Shown piece after piece: positions 34,732 to 44,174 of a stretch of 64,000 bases of DNA. Positions within the stretch are counted from its first letter, which is position 1; every line of letters begins with the position of its first letter. The notes beneath the pieces were generated by a model. That model did not search any database, was not told the DNA's origin, and saw nothing but the letters and a program-made list of their open reading frames with translations. This stretch comes from Pseudanabaena sp. Chao 1811 (GTDB taxonomy: Bacteria; Cyanobacteriota; Cyanobacteriia; Pseudanabaenales; Pseudanabaenaceae), in contig NZ_CP101416.1 in assembly GCF_027942295.1 (NCBI RefSeq), positions 1,612,001-1,676,000 on the forward strand, in the 5' to 3' direction. A program made the position numbers and the translations under genes.

Positions 34732-34847
34732 GACGGATACAGTCTGTTGAGGCTTAAAGTATCCAGAGAAATTTTTGAAAGTGCGGCTTCTCCGCACTTT
34801 CAAAAATTTCTCTGGGTTTCAATTCAGCGCTTTGCGCTGTATCCGTC
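34732..34847. repeat. MITE-like repeat, family III, copy 1
   Basis: 116 bp bounded by inverted GACGGATACAG (34732-34742) and CTGTATCCGTC (34837-34847). The interior has a perfect 24-bp hairpin (34763-34786 with 34792-34815, CCAGAGAAATTTTTGAAAG arm) and a second small hairpin CAGCGC-TTT-GCGCTG. The two hairpins and the spacer recur at 53432-53515. Confidence 0.65.
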
Positions 34848-34850
34848 GAG

Positions 34851-35765
34851 CTATGGTTGTGTTGGGGTAGAGGCTTTACTAGCTTCACGATCAATAGGCA
34901 AGATTAAAGGTGGGTTCTGATTATTTCCTAGAATTACGAGTTTTGAGTTTTGAGATTGTGCCAGTTTTTCGGTTGCCTCAATCTGACGCAATTGCAAGAC
35001 TGCAGGTGTTAACCCCTCCGCTAGAATTTTTTGAGCATCTGCACTACCTTTGGCTTCGATGCGCTTGCGTTCTGCTTCCTGCGTCTCCTTTTCTAAAATA
35101 AATTTCATCTGCAAAGTTTCTTGCTCTGCCTTAAGTCTTTGCTGAATTGCAACCTGCAAGGTTTCAGGAATTTTGACATTACGGAGGAGAGCCTCATCGA
35201 CAATGAAGCCAAGGGGGGCAAGTTGCGATCGCAGTTTTTCAGCAAGCTTCAAGCTAACTTCCTCACGTTTGGTTGCATATACCGCTTCGGCTGTATAACC
35301 AGAGACGATTTCCCGTGAAATTGACCGAAAGCGTGAGATTAGGATTTCCCTCTCTTCTAAGCCAATATTTTGATAAACACTTGCGGCTTTAGCAGGATCA
35401 ATGCGGTATTGAATGCTGACATCAATGCCTATGGCTAGTCCTTCCTTAGAAGTTGCGGCAATTTCTTCTTTAAGATCGCGCAGTCTTGTTGAAAATTGCA
35501 CCACATCAGCAAAGGGGTTGATTGCATGAATCCCTGCGTTTAAAGGACGATCGCTAACTTTGCCCTGAAAGTCTTCAACACCGACGCTTCCCGCAGGTAT
35601 GACCACCAATACACGGCTCAAAGCATTTATGCCTGTGGCTAAGGCGATTACCCCTGCGATCGCTTTGATTACTAGTTGGGTGACACGATGATCAACTAAA
35701 CGTTTGCTATTAAAAAATACAAGTATCGATACTAATGAGGCGATCGTCGAAACGATAAAGGACAT
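34851..35765 (-). CDS. prohibitin-family SPFH/Band 7 membrane protein
   Basis: 304 residues. A short N-terminal hydrophobic stretch (about 2-17) and a second at about 30-55 anchor the protein. The SPFH domain follows (VVIPAGSVGVEDFQGKV, INPFADVVQFSTRLRDL, IDVSIQYRIDPAKAASVY, FRSISREIVSGYTAEAVYA), then a Glu/Lys/Gln-rich coiled coil (about 215-270) and a short Pro/Thr tail. Prohibitins form large membrane rings; the cyanobacterial role is unclear. Single-gene unit; the family II/III-type hairpin ends just downstream. Confidence 0.88.
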   Translation of the reverse strand: MSFIVSTIASLVSILVFFNSKRLVDHRVTQLVIKAIAGVIALATGINALSRVLVVIPAGSVGVEDFQGKVSDRPLNAGIHAINPFADVVQFSTRLRDLKEEIAATSKEGLAIGIDVSIQYRIDPAKAASVYQNIGLEEREILISRFRSISREIVSGYTAEAVYATKREEVSLKLAEKLRSQLAPLGFIVDEALLRNVKIPETLQVAIQQRLKAEQETLQMKFILEKETQEAERKRIEAKGSADAQKILAEGLTPAVLQLRQIEATEKLAQSQNSKLVILGNNQNPPLILPIDREASKASTPTQP

Positions 35766-36014
35766 TTAGATATACCTGTGATGGGAAAACCCTGATCGCT
35801 GATTAATTTTCTAAATTATATCTACAGTCAATCTTGGTGAAAGTGTGGCAAAACACTCTCTTTGAATACAGCTATAAAATCTTGAAGGTAATGCTTTGCG
35901 GCACTTTCGAGATTTAGGACTGTAAATAGCGACGATCGCAGTTACAATCGAGAATATCCCGCATTATGAGGTCTTTCAGAGTGCAAATTACCGACGGTAA
36001 ATTGTTCTGAAACT

Positions 36015-37010
36015 ATGGAAATCGAAGCTTTGCGATCGCGCCAGTGGTTTAAGCTCATTTGTGGTGCGAGTTATCAACATTTACCTGCAATACGACATTT
36101 AGCGCTGATCTATACCTTGGCGGGAGCTGATTGTATTGATATGGCTCCAGACCCTGCCACCATTGCCGCAGCTAGAGAGGGAATTGCTGCGGCAATGGAT
36201 TTAGGCGCGACGCGATCGCCTTTGGTGATGGTTAGTTTTAATGATGGCGAAGACCCCCACTTTCGGAAAGCAGTTTTTGATCCTGAACTTTGCCCAACGA
36301 ACTGCTCAAGACCTTGTGAGAAAGTATGTCCCACCACAGCAATTAAATTTGGGAATGATTACAATGGGGTTATCTCTGATCTTTGTTATGGGTGCGGTCG
36401 TTGTTTGCCGCTATGTCCAGTGCAGATTATTCAAACTCGCGAACAGGTTTATGTCCCTGAAGATATTTTTGATGAAGTACTTAACCAAAAAGTTGATGCG
36501 ATCGAAATTCATACACAGCCCAACCGCACTCAAGAATTTGCTGCATTTTGGCAACGCCTAAGTCCGATCATTCCCAAGCTCCAATTGATGGCGGTCAGTT
36601 TCCCCGATTGCGAAAATTTACGGGATTATCTCATATCGCTAATCGCAGGAATGCAACCGCAGCCGCGATCGCTAATCTGGCAAACCGATGGTAGACCCAT
36701 GAGTGGTGATATTGGTGATGGGGCAACGAGGGCAGCCCTACAACTGGGGCGAAAAGTATTGGACTTTCAGCTCCCCCTTGGCTTTGTGCAACTCGCAGGG
36801 GGAACCAATGCCAGCACCGTTCCTAAACTCCGCCAAGCGGATATTCCCGTCGCGGGAGTCGCCTATGGCAGCTATGCTCGGAAAATCGTGATGGATTTTC
36901 TCGAAGATTCAGGGGTAGAAATTCCCGATCGCCTTGAAGAGAAATCTTGTCTACTCTGGCAAGCCGTAGCGATCGCCAAACAATTAGTTTCCCAAATCAA
37001 ACAAAACTGA
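36015..37010 (+). CDS. ldpA: LdpA, iron-sulfur protein of circadian light input
   Basis: 331 residues. An N-terminal barrel-like region (LICGASYQHLPAIRHL, GADCIDMAPDPATIAAAREG) precedes two cysteine clusters, CPTNCSRPCEKVCP (about 93-106) and CYGCGRCLPLCP (about 124-135), the pattern of two 4Fe-4S sites. A C-terminal domain follows (LIWQTDGRPMSGDIGDGATR, LAGGTNASTVPKLRQ). In Synechococcus elongatus LdpA senses redox and tunes clock period with light. The stop lies in a hairpin arm; the ycf45-like gene follows 61 nt later. Confidence 0.88.
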   Translation: MEIEALRSRQWFKLICGASYQHLPAIRHLALIYTLAGADCIDMAPDPATIAAAREGIAAAMDLGATRSPLVMVSFNDGEDPHFRKAVFDPELCPTNCSRPCEKVCPTTAIKFGNDYNGVISDLCYGCGRCLPLCPVQIIQTREQVYVPEDIFDEVLNQKVDAIEIHTQPNRTQEFAAFWQRLSPIIPKLQLMAVSFPDCENLRDYLISLIAGMQPQPRSLIWQTDGRPMSGDIGDGATRAALQLGRKVLDFQLPLGFVQLAGGTNASTVPKLRQADIPVAGVAYGSYARKIVMDFLEDSGVEIPDRLEEKSCLLWQAVAIAKQLVSQIKQN

Positions 37011-37037
37011 AAGTACTGCTTCGCAGTACTTTCAGTT
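37005..37037. terminator. 15-bp hairpin at the ldpA stop
   Basis: AACTGAAAGTACTGC (37005-37019) and its perfect complement (37023-37037) around TTC. The left arm includes the ldpA TGA (37008-37010). No long T-tract, so it may attenuate and not fully terminate before the next gene. Confidence 0.65.
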
Positions 37038-37071
37038 ATAAAACCTAACCGTAAAACCTTTAAAAAGCCTA

Positions 37072-38817
37072 ATGGACTCCATCCGCAAGCAAGTTACAGA
37101 CAACCTCGATCAACTCCTCGATATTCTGCCACCACGCATCAAAAATAGCCTTGAACTCTGCGGCGGGTTAGAACAACTTGTCGAAATTGTGATGGACTTG
37201 GGCAGGTTGCCAGAAGCAAGGTATTTTGACAGTACTAAATATTTAACCGATGACCCAATTACCAAAGAAGATTTAGCGCATTGTGTCAAACAGGTTGGGG
37301 AATTTGGCGGCGATAATCGTGCAGGTATTGAGCGCACCCTCCACCGCATCAGCGCTATCCGCAACCGCAAAGGCGAAATTATCGGCTTAACCTGCCGTGT
37401 CGGTCGGGCAGTCTATGGCACGATCGCCATGATTCGCGACTTAGTGGAAACAGGTAAATCGATTTTATTGCTCGGTAAACCGGGGATGGGCAAAACTACG
37501 GCTCTGCGCGAAATTGCCCGTGTCCTTGCCGATGACCTCAATAAGCGCGTCGTCATTATCGACTCATCCAATGAAATCGCGGGCGATGGCGATATCCCCC
37601 ACCCTGCGATCGGTCGCGCAAGAAGAATGCAAGTCTCTCAGCCAGAACTGCAACACCAAGTGATGATCGAGGCAGTAGAAAACCATATGCCCGAAGTGAT
37701 TGTCATCGATGAAATTGGTACAGAACTCGAAGCTCTTGCCGCCAGAACGATCGCCGAACGGGGTGTGCAGTTAGTGGGTACAGCCCACGGTAATCAACTT
37801 GCCAATTTAATCAAAAATCCTACGCTTTCGGACTTGATCGGCGGGATTCAGTCAGTCACCCTCGGCGATGAAGAAATGCGGCGGCGCGGCTTGCCCCAAA
37901 AGAGCATTCTCGAACGCAAGGCACAACCCACCTTTGATATTGCGGTGGAAATGTGGGAGCGTTACCGTTGGGCAGTGCATAGCGATGTCGCAGGAACCAT
38001 TGATATGCTCCTACGCGATCGCGACCCTGGGCGACAAATTCGTTCCGTCAGTGATGGGGGCGAAGTGACCACCACCGAGGAAAAGCCTAAAAATCCTGAA
38101 GTAATGCGTAATCCTGCGGTCAAGGGTTGGCGGGCAACAGGCAAGCTCAAACCCATCCCCCTCGATCCACAGGTACAGATGCGTTCTGAAGTTGCAAATT
38201 TGAGCAGCAAAATTAGTCAGACTTCAGTAGCAGAAATCAGCGAATCCAGCGATGAGGATATAGAGGAATTTAGCGATATTTCCTCTTATAGCGCTATCCA
38301 AGAGAGATTTGGCACACTCTATGTCTATCTCTATGGAGTCAGCCGCCATCAAACTGAGCAGGTAATTCAATCGATTAATTTACCGATCGAAGTCACCAAG
38401 GATCTCGATGAGGCGGATATTGTGTTGGCTTTGCGATCGCAAATTCGTACTAGTTCTAAAGTACGTCAAGTTGCCGAAGCACGGCAAATCCCGATTCACG
38501 CAATTAAAACCAGCACCCTACCCCAAATCAATCGTGCGCTCCGACGGATCTTGCATATCGATGAAAGCCCTGCCGACACGATTACTGATCTAAATATGTT
38601 TGCCTATGGCGACTCTGAAGACGAAATCGAAGCCCTCGAAGAAACTCGCCTCGCCGTTGAGCAAATCGTCATTCCTAAAGGTCAGCCCGTCGAGCTACTC
38701 CCCCGCTCATCAGTAATTCGCCGAATGCAGCATGAACTTGTTGAACATTATCAACTGCGATCGGAAAGCTACGGCTCTGAGCCCAATCGCCGTTTACGAA
38801 TCTTTCCAAATTCATAA
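37072..38817 (+). CDS. ycf45: Ycf45-like AAA+ ATPase with R3H domain
   Basis: 581 residues. The AAA+ core resembles SpoIIIAA: Walker [19 protein letters not shown], Walker [14 protein letters not shown] and [16 protein letters not shown]. Position about 290-330 shows [14 protein letters not shown] central acidic linker (about 370-405) leads to a second small domain ([19 protein letters not shown]) and the C-terminal R3H motif ([19 protein letters not shown]), a single-stranded nucleic-acid binder. Plastid-encoded homologues are called ycf45. Molecular role is unknown. Confidence 0.88.
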   Translation: MDSIRKQVTDNLDQLLDILPPRIKNSLELCGGLEQLVEIVMDLGRLPEARYFDSTKYLTDDPITKEDLAHCVKQVGEFGGDNRAGIERTLHRISAIRNRKGEIIGLTCRVGRAVYGTIAMIRDLVETGKSILLLGKPGMGKTTALREIARVLADDLNKRVVIIDSSNEIAGDGDIPHPAIGRARRMQVSQPELQHQVMIEAVENHMPEVIVIDEIGTELEALAARTIAERGVQLVGTAHGNQLANLIKNPTLSDLIGGIQSVTLGDEEMRRRGLPQKSILERKAQPTFDIAVEMWERYRWAVHSDVAGTIDMLLRDRDPGRQIRSVSDGGEVTTTEEKPKNPEVMRNPAVKGWRATGKLKPIPLDPQVQMRSEVANLSSKISQTSVAEISESSDEDIEEFSDISSYSAIQERFGTLYVYLYGVSRHQTEQVIQSINLPIEVTKDLDEADIVLALRSQIRTSSKVRQVAEARQIPIHAIKTSTLPQINRALRRILHIDESPADTITDLNMFAYGDSEDEIEALEETRLAVEQIVIPKGQPVELLPRSSVIRRMQHELVEHYQLRSESYGSEPNRRLRIFPNS

Positions 38818-38830
38818 CGTCCGTTCACTT

Positions 38831-38907
38831 ATGGGCTGAGAGTTGCTGCTACGCAGCAACTCTTAGCCCATAAAACTTTAGAGGCAGTGCTAAGCACTGC
38901 CTCTAAA
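38831..38907. terminator. two tandem hairpins after the ycf45-like gene
   Basis: Hairpin 1: 38831-38849 with 38853-38871, one mismatch, core GCTGC-TAC-GCAGC. Hairpin 2: 38877-38891 with 38893-38907, perfect around one A, followed by A-rich sequence. Convergent with the minus-strand gene ending at 38951, so they can work for both. Confidence 0.7.
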
Positions 38908-38950
38908 AAATAATCTCAACACAAAAAACTCTATTAGGGTAATTAACCGA

Positions 38951-39403
38951 TTACCACAAAGCGGGCACAGGCGCAGCAGGTACTGCGGCTGGCGTTTCTA
39001 CTCTAGGAGCAGGAACGGCAGGGGCTGGCTCTTCAGGAGCAGCACAAGCATTAAATCCTTCAGCAAGTAACGACGAGCAATAGGAGCTTGGCAAATCACG
39101 GGTGCGAATAGTCGCATCACTAAGAGTTTGCAAGTCCATCATTTCCCGATGAACTGCTCGCATAGCATTTGCTTGACGTTCAATCCATTGATCCCTAAAT
39201 GTGGTTTGAAAATAGGCATCAGGTAAATTAGGATCAGAGGTCATATCCAAAACTTTGTTCTGTACCTGAGGGTAGGTAGCAGGAAAGTTCCGAGGATATT
39301 CATCCTGATCGGTAAGTCGGGGATCGGCAAGAGCCGCACCACTAGCTAGCAGCGTTGATGCTACAACTAGTGACGAAGCAAGCCAAGAGAACCGAGTACT
39401 CAT
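38951..39403 (-). CDS. exported protein of unknown function, Pro/Ala-rich tail
   Basis: The frame opens at 39421; ATG 39403 (MSTRFSWLASSLVVASTLL) gives a proper signal peptide with cleavage near AALA, before DPRLTD. The mature part is about 125 residues: a helical segment (DQWIERQANAMRAVHREMMDLQ) and two cysteines (YCSSLLAEGFNAC), ending in a proline/alanine-rich tail (about 128-150). Similar short Pro-tailed exported proteins are common in cyanobacteria, but I cannot name a family. Confidence 0.65.
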   Translation of the reverse strand: MSTRFSWLASSLVVASTLLASGAALADPRLTDQDEYPRNFPATYPQVQNKVLDMTSDPNLPDAYFQTTFRDQWIERQANAMRAVHREMMDLQTLSDATIRTRDLPSSYCSSLLAEGFNACAAPEEPAPAVPAPRVETPAAVPAAPVPALW

Positions 39404-39572
39404 ATAAATACACATCCTCACAGTTGGACGCTGACTAATGTAGCAGATCCAGTCAATTTATGGCTGGTTTCCTAAAATTTGGGTATGTGGGATTGGAGCT
39501 AGACTGCCAATTCAATTTTGTGTGGCGAAGGGAGTGGCAACCTTTAAACTTAGAAAAAGCATATAAACAGCT

Positions 39573-39753
39573 ATAGCCAGTTATGTTACAGCGCTTTGTA
39601 TTTAGATCTGAATCAAAACAACTCTTAAAAGTCTTGCATAGTAGGACTTTTAAGAGTTGTTCTATGGTTCTTTTGCAGGCAAAGTCTCAAAACAAAATCT
39701 ATAAAGAGAGTTGTGGCACAAAAGGCTGCAACTCTCTTTTGAGTTATGGCTAT
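39573..39753. repeat. MITE-like repeat, family II, copy 2
   Basis: Bounded by ATAGCC (39573) and GGCTAT (39748-39753), with the family II left end TAGCCAGTTATGTTA at 39574-39588. Inside are two hairpins: 39617-39633 with 39645-39661 (17-bp perfect) and 39703-39713 with 39729-39739 (AAAGAGAGTTG arm). It fills the 365-bp gap between the exported-protein gene and pyrE. Confidence 0.5.
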
Positions 39754-39787
39754 TAAAACTTGAAAACTCAGTACCTAAGTAAAAGTT

Positions 39788-40351
39788 GTGGAACATTCAA
39801 ATCGCGAAAAATTACTAGACCTGTTTTGCCGTCTTGCTTATAAAAGTGGCGACTTTACCTTATCGTCTGGTCAAAAAAGTACTTATTACATTAATGGCAA
39901 GTTGGTGACATTACATCCCTTTGGGGGATTATGGACAGGTCAGGTTTTATTGTCCAAGTTACCAGAAGGAACGGGGGCGGTGGCAGGTTTGACATTAGGT
40001 GCTGATCCGATCGTGAGTGCAGTTAGCGTTGTCTCTGCTTACGAAAATAAACCAATTCCTGCTTTGATCATCCGAAAACAACCAAAAGGACATGGTACAG
40101 GGGCATGGATTGAGGGACCAGAACTTGCGCCTAATACCAATGTGGTAGTGCTGGAGGATGTGGTGACAACAGGGCAATCAGCTTTATTTGCGGTCGAAAA
40201 ATTGCGTGATGCAGGTTATACCGTGACCCATGTATTAACACTGGTCGATCGCCAACAGGGTGGGGCTGAGCTTTACGCGAAGGAAGGTTTACAATTTGGT
40301 GCAGTATTCGATATTGGCGAAATTCAAAACTATGCAAAAGGGATAAGTTAA
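39788..40351 (+). CDS. pyrE: orotate phosphoribosyltransferase (PyrE)
   Basis: Pyrimidine synthesis: orotate plus PRPP to OMP. 187 residues starting at GTG 39788 (VEHSNREKLL), preceded by AAGTAAAAGTT. Motifs are KSGDFTLSSGQKSTYYING, LIIRKQPKGHGTGAWIEG for the flexible catalytic loop, and the PRPP-binding VVVLEDVVTTGQSAL. Normal length, no fused OMP decarboxylase. Followed by a 21-bp hairpin. Confidence 0.93.
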   Translation: MEHSNREKLLDLFCRLAYKSGDFTLSSGQKSTYYINGKLVTLHPFGGLWTGQVLLSKLPEGTGAVAGLTLGADPIVSAVSVVSAYENKPIPALIIRKQPKGHGTGAWIEGPELAPNTNVVVLEDVVTTGQSALFAVEKLRDAGYTVTHVLTLVDRQQGGAELYAKEGLQFGAVFDIGEIQNYAKGIS

Positions 40352-40376
40352 TTACAAGTACTTTGCACTTTAGTCT

Positions 40377-40427
40377 GAACTAATAGTTTCAAAGTACGGC
40401 TTAGCTGTACTTTGAAACTATTAGTTC
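40377..40427. terminator. 21-bp hairpin after pyrE
   Basis: GAACTAATAGTTTCAAAGTAC (40377-40397) pairs perfectly with 40407-40427 around a 9-nt loop. It lies 25 nt after the pyrE stop. The rest of the gap up to 40583 shows no further structure. Confidence 0.7.
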
Positions 40428-40583
40428 ATAAAAGTTAAGTCTCAGTTATTTTTTGGAATTTATATTTTTGTCTGAGGCAAAATATAAATTGCTATATAGA
40501 GCTTTTCTCGCACAAGATTTACAAGACGGGTGTTCCTAACCCCATGGTTATTTAATATAAAGATTTAATTACAGGTTTAAAAA

Positions 40584-41342
40584 ATGGTGATTACAAATCT
40601 ATTACATCGGTTGTGGTGCTTCGTTCAAGCATTGCCAAAGATAACAAACAGATGGCAAAGGCTCAGTTGTGGGGCGATCGCATTATTAATTAGTTTTAAT
40701 TTGTTGGCAGTTCCAGCTTTTGCTTTGCAGGTATCGGATATTCCCGACCTTTCCGAAATCAAGACACTGGCGGATCAGACTTGGGTGATTGATGACTCAG
40801 AAGTATTAAGTGCTTTGACCAAAAGTACAACCGCGAGTAAAGCTGCAAAACTAGCCGAACAGACGGGTATTGATGTGCATGTGGTGGCAATCCAGCGCAT
40901 TGATTTAGGACAGCCCACTTCCGAGTTTGCCTCCGAACTATTTGATAAATGGTTTCCAACAGAATCAGATAAAGCTAATCAAGTATTACTACTGCTTGCT
41001 ACAGAAGACCATCGCACTGCTATTCAAACTGGCTCTAAGGTAAAGGAGTTATTACCAGACAGCATTGCTACTAGTATTGCCGATGAGACAATGCTCTATC
41101 CTGCACGTAAAGCCAACTATAACCAAGCAGTTAATGAGGGTATCTCTCGCTTAGAAGCAGTGCTAAGGGGTAAACCAGATCCCGGTGCACCGCTTTTGGT
41201 GGTAGAGGAATCGGAGACCAGCAATTATGCAACAAAAGAGGAAACTGAAGCGAGTTCATCAAACGTAGTTGTGATCCTACTACTGATATTAGCCACACTA
41301 TTACCAATGGCAACCTACTATTGGTTGCAAGGTAAACCATAA
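40584..41342 (+). CDS. psb32: TPM-domain membrane protein, Psb32-like
   Basis: 252 residues. An N-terminal signal/anchor (about 24-46, ALLISFNLLAVPAFA) suggests export to lumen or periplasm. The TPM domain follows, with TWVIDDSEVLSALTKSTTASK, EQTGIDVHVVAIQRI, VLLLLATEDHRTAIQTGSKV and YNQAVNEGISRLEAVL. A C-terminal membrane helix (about 228-246) ends the protein. Psb32 in Synechocystis protects photosystem II from photodamage. Homology is clear, function by family. Confidence 0.83.
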   Translation: MVITNLLHRLWCFVQALPKITNRWQRLSCGAIALLISFNLLAVPAFALQVSDIPDLSEIKTLADQTWVIDDSEVLSALTKSTTASKAAKLAEQTGIDVHVVAIQRIDLGQPTSEFASELFDKWFPTESDKANQVLLLLATEDHRTAIQTGSKVKELLPDSIATSIADETMLYPARKANYNQAVNEGISRLEAVLRGKPDPGAPLLVVEESETSNYATKEETEASSSNVVVILLLILATLLPMATYYWLQGKP

Positions 41343-41370
41343 ATCATTAAAAATCATAAAACATTAAAAA

Positions 41371-41514
41371 AACGTCAGTTCGGGTTAAGCTGGCAAATTT
41401 TAAATCCCAAAAGAAAAGTCTTGCTACGCAAGGTTTTTCTTTTGGGATTTGAGAGAGGGTTTGCTACGCAAACCCTCTCTCAAATCCCGTTTCAAATTAT
41501 CTCGAACTCAAGTT
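41371..41514. repeat. MITE-like repeat, family I, copy B
   Basis: 144 bp. Left end AACGTCAGTTCGGGTTAAGC, right end (inverted) AACTTGAGTTCGAGATAATT. Two internal hairpins: one with TCCCAAAAGAAAA arms and core CTTGC-TAC-GCAAG, and one with a perfect TTGAGAGAGGGTTTGC arm around TAC. It matches copy C at 45637-45783 in reverse orientation, including GCTGGCAAATTTTAAA near one end. Confidence 0.75.
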
Positions 41515-41543
41515 AAAAAAGGAGCGCTTTGCGCTCCTTTTTT
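41515..41543 (-). terminator. terminator of the 833-aa gene
   Basis: AAAAAAGGAGCGC (41515-41527), loop TTT, GCGCTCCTTTTTT (41531-41543). The minus-strand gene's stop codon (41542-41544) overlaps the arm. On the minus strand it ends in a T-tract. Confidence 0.8.
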
Positions 41544-44043
41544 ATTCATAAACATCTTGTACTAAGTTTGGTGGAGTCACGGCGCGAGTCACGCGCACTT
41601 TATGGCTTTCTCTCTGAGTTTGAGCCTCGATCGCGATCGCTTCAAACGCAACATCGATACTGCTAAGGGGAATAGAAATATTCGTGCGGGTTTCGATAAA
41701 TTCTGTATTAGGAACCACACTAAAATCTAATAGCCAACGTGGACCATCAATAATTGTGCGAGTTTGCAAATCCTTAATCCAGAACTTCACAAAGAACTTG
41801 GGTGCGATCGCAGGTAAGCGGACAGTCACGATCATTGGTGTACCAGAGACGATTTCACCTGCGGGAACAAGCAACTCAGGGACTGGAATTGGCTCTTGCT
41901 CTGAGAGAGGCTGAGTTGAAGATTCTTGAATATTACGGATTGTTTGAGCCGTTTCAGAAAGGGCTGCCGCAGCCGCATTGGCACTTCCACTAACTGGAAA
42001 ACTATTAGAGTCAATAGGATCTTCCCAAACATATTCATTGAGAATATGATCGGAGAAATCGGTTTCTGGAGCAAGTAATCGGTCAAGTTCTAGATCAAGT
42101 TCGCGATCAAGTTCAGCGAGACTAGCTTCCTCAGCAATCGTAAGTGGTGGTTGATTGGGGTTATCTAAGTCAATTGATAAGCCCGATAGATTTTCAGGTA
42201 AGTGATCAGGAGAACTCAAGGGATCACTAGTTGGGAACTTGTCAAGCAGTAACTCTTCATTACGCTGACTTTCTTTTTGAGCGGCGATCGCTTCAGCTGA
42301 TAGAGTTTGGAGTTTATTTAGAAAACGATTGTTACGCCCACGCGAATTCTCAGACCTATTCTGACGAGGCAGTATTGGCGGATTGATAGATGCAGTTTCT
42401 CGTTTAGGTTTCTCTAATAGATCCTCATAGTTTTTGGGAAGCTCTTCCTCAAAACTATAGAATAGTTCGGGTTCCTCTGCCGATGGCTCAGTATTAGCAG
42501 GTTCTGAAAAATCAGTTAAGGCAAACTCTGCCTCTATTTGCTGTAACTCATCGAATTCTACCTGTGGAAAACTCTGCGGATATTCCTCGGATATAGGAAG
42601 ATTTTCAAGGTTAACAGGATTATCGATAGTCCTATTTTTGAGTGATGGTAACGGTGGTAACGATAAAGAAGTTGGTGGATGTTGAATCTGTTCTGGCTCG
42701 ATCTCAGAGGCTTTGGGCTTCCTAGAAGGTAAAGGCGGCAGACTCAACGAAGGTGTTGTTTTTGCTTTTGGGGTTGGTTCGGGTGTAGGATTTTGCGCGC
42801 CCCTTGATACCTGTGGAAAACTTTGTAAAGACTGTGGATAACTAGAAGAATTACTTGATTCTTCAATGTTTACAGCATCATAGGAAGAACTAGAGCTATC
42901 TTGAGTCTGATACTTCTGTGCTTCTTTCAGCATCTCAGGGAGAACTCTTGACGCAGGATAGGAAACGGCGATCGCCTGCTGGGTGATAAATAAGTCTCCA
43001 TACTGCTGAAAATCTTGCTGCGGATGAATCTGCACTTCTCCAATCAAGACTTGGATTTCCGATGGTGGTGGCACATTGACTTGGTAAGAAAATGGAATGG
43101 CTCCTGTTGCGGTATTGCGATTACCGATATTGGCGATCGCATAGCGCTCATGCACAACGACCTCAAGGGTTTGGGGATCCTTGAGGCTGACTTCAATCTC
43201 TCCGTTAGTATAAGCATCGCCAGCTAGATTGAAGCTATTATCGTCTTTGATAATATATTGAGGCTGTTGGAGGCGAAGTAAGATGCGTGGTTGTAGGGGC
43301 GCTTCAGAGGGAAGGTCAGACTGCTCACCTGCTAAGGGATCTGGATTTGCTAATTCATCACGATTGAGGCGATCGCTAGTAATTTCTTTAGAATTTGTTG
43401 ATTCCGAATCATCACTCTCATCATCTAGTTCATCGGTAAACAGTGCAAACTCTTCAAACATTGATTGCACTAGTTCAGTCGATCGCTGCTCAGCGATGTC
43501 TAGAATCGGGGAACTATAACTAAGCGGAGTTGGCTCAGTTTGCTCGATACCCAGTGCATTAGTATGTATCTCGTTGGGAAACTCTGACGGAGTTTCCGCA
43601 TCTTCTTCAGGGTCACTGTCAATATATTGCCATTCTGAACCAAAGTCCGCAGAGATGGGAATTACGTCAAACTTAACTGTTTTTTTCCACGGGGGAAGAT
43701 CATTCGCATTGTCCGATTCAGACTCATCCCCAGTATTAGATTGCTCAACATCAGATTTTACCGAGAGACAATCAATTTGCCATAGCCCCGGCACAAAATT
43801 GGTATAGGGCATAACGATTACCAAACCGTCATGGCTGAGGCGTTTGACTAATTTCTGCTGAAGAGGCTGATGCCGCACATCAGCAAGCGGACGATAGGCG
43901 ATCGCAATACCAACTAGCACGTTCGCTAAATCAGAGCGTGCAGCGAGTCTGTACTGCCCTTCCAAAATCTCCACAGTTGGAGATTCTAGGGGCAACCAGG
44001 ACTTGTCACCTTTTCGTTGTAACAAAAACTCCCAGTTTTCCAT
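41542..44043 (-). CDS. large conserved-looking protein of unknown function
   Basis: 833 residues, no signal peptide or membrane segment. The N-terminal domain (about 1-150) starts MENWEFLLQRKGDKSWLPLE and includes GQYRLAARSDLANVLVGIAI and FVPGLWQIDCLS. A second ordered region lies at about 245-360 (PLQPRILLRLQQPQYIIKDD, PFSYQVNVPPPSEIQVLIGE). A long disordered Ser/Pro/Glu stretch (about 365-690) twice carries SLSLPPLPS. The C-terminus (about 715-833) looks beta-rich (PAGEIVSGTPMIVTVRLP). I recognise no family; the layout suggests a cyanobacterial scaffold or adaptor. Confidence 0.8.
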   Translation of the reverse strand: MENWEFLLQRKGDKSWLPLESPTVEILEGQYRLAARSDLANVLVGIAIAYRPLADVRHQPLQQKLVKRLSHDGLVIVMPYTNFVPGLWQIDCLSVKSDVEQSNTGDESESDNANDLPPWKKTVKFDVIPISADFGSEWQYIDSDPEEDAETPSEFPNEIHTNALGIEQTEPTPLSYSSPILDIAEQRSTELVQSMFEEFALFTDELDDESDDSESTNSKEITSDRLNRDELANPDPLAGEQSDLPSEAPLQPRILLRLQQPQYIIKDDNSFNLAGDAYTNGEIEVSLKDPQTLEVVVHERYAIANIGNRNTATGAIPFSYQVNVPPPSEIQVLIGEVQIHPQQDFQQYGDLFITQQAIAVSYPASRVLPEMLKEAQKYQTQDSSSSSYDAVNIEESSNSSSYPQSLQSFPQVSRGAQNPTPEPTPKAKTTPSLSLPPLPSRKPKASEIEPEQIQHPPTSLSLPPLPSLKNRTIDNPVNLENLPISEEYPQSFPQVEFDELQQIEAEFALTDFSEPANTEPSAEEPELFYSFEEELPKNYEDLLEKPKRETASINPPILPRQNRSENSRGRNNRFLNKLQTLSAEAIAAQKESQRNEELLLDKFPTSDPLSSPDHLPENLSGLSIDLDNPNQPPLTIAEEASLAELDRELDLELDRLLAPETDFSDHILNEYVWEDPIDSNSFPVSGSANAAAAALSETAQTIRNIQESSTQPLSEQEPIPVPELLVPAGEIVSGTPMIVTVRLPAIAPKFFVKFWIKDLQTRTIIDGPRWLLDFSVVPNTEFIETRTNISIPLSSIDVAFEAIAIEAQTQRESHKVRVTRAVTPPNLVQDVYE

Positions 44044-44127
44044 GGCGGCGATCGCGAGTTAAATCGGTAAGGTGTGTTTAGTTGCAAATACTAACCCATC
44101 TGGGCAGGTATAGCAATTAAACAGAGC

Positions 44128-44170
44128 TGTGAAGTGTGAGTTTTATCTAAGGTAAAACTCACACTTCACA
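44128..44170. terminator. 20-bp hairpin downstream of the DUF4079 gene
   Basis: TGTGAAGTGTGAGTTTTATC (44128-44147) pairs with 44151-44170 with one mismatch around TAA. It lies 4 nt from the DUF4079 stop on the minus strand, in the gap before the 833-aa gene. Confidence 0.7.
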
Positions 44171-44174
44171 AGGG

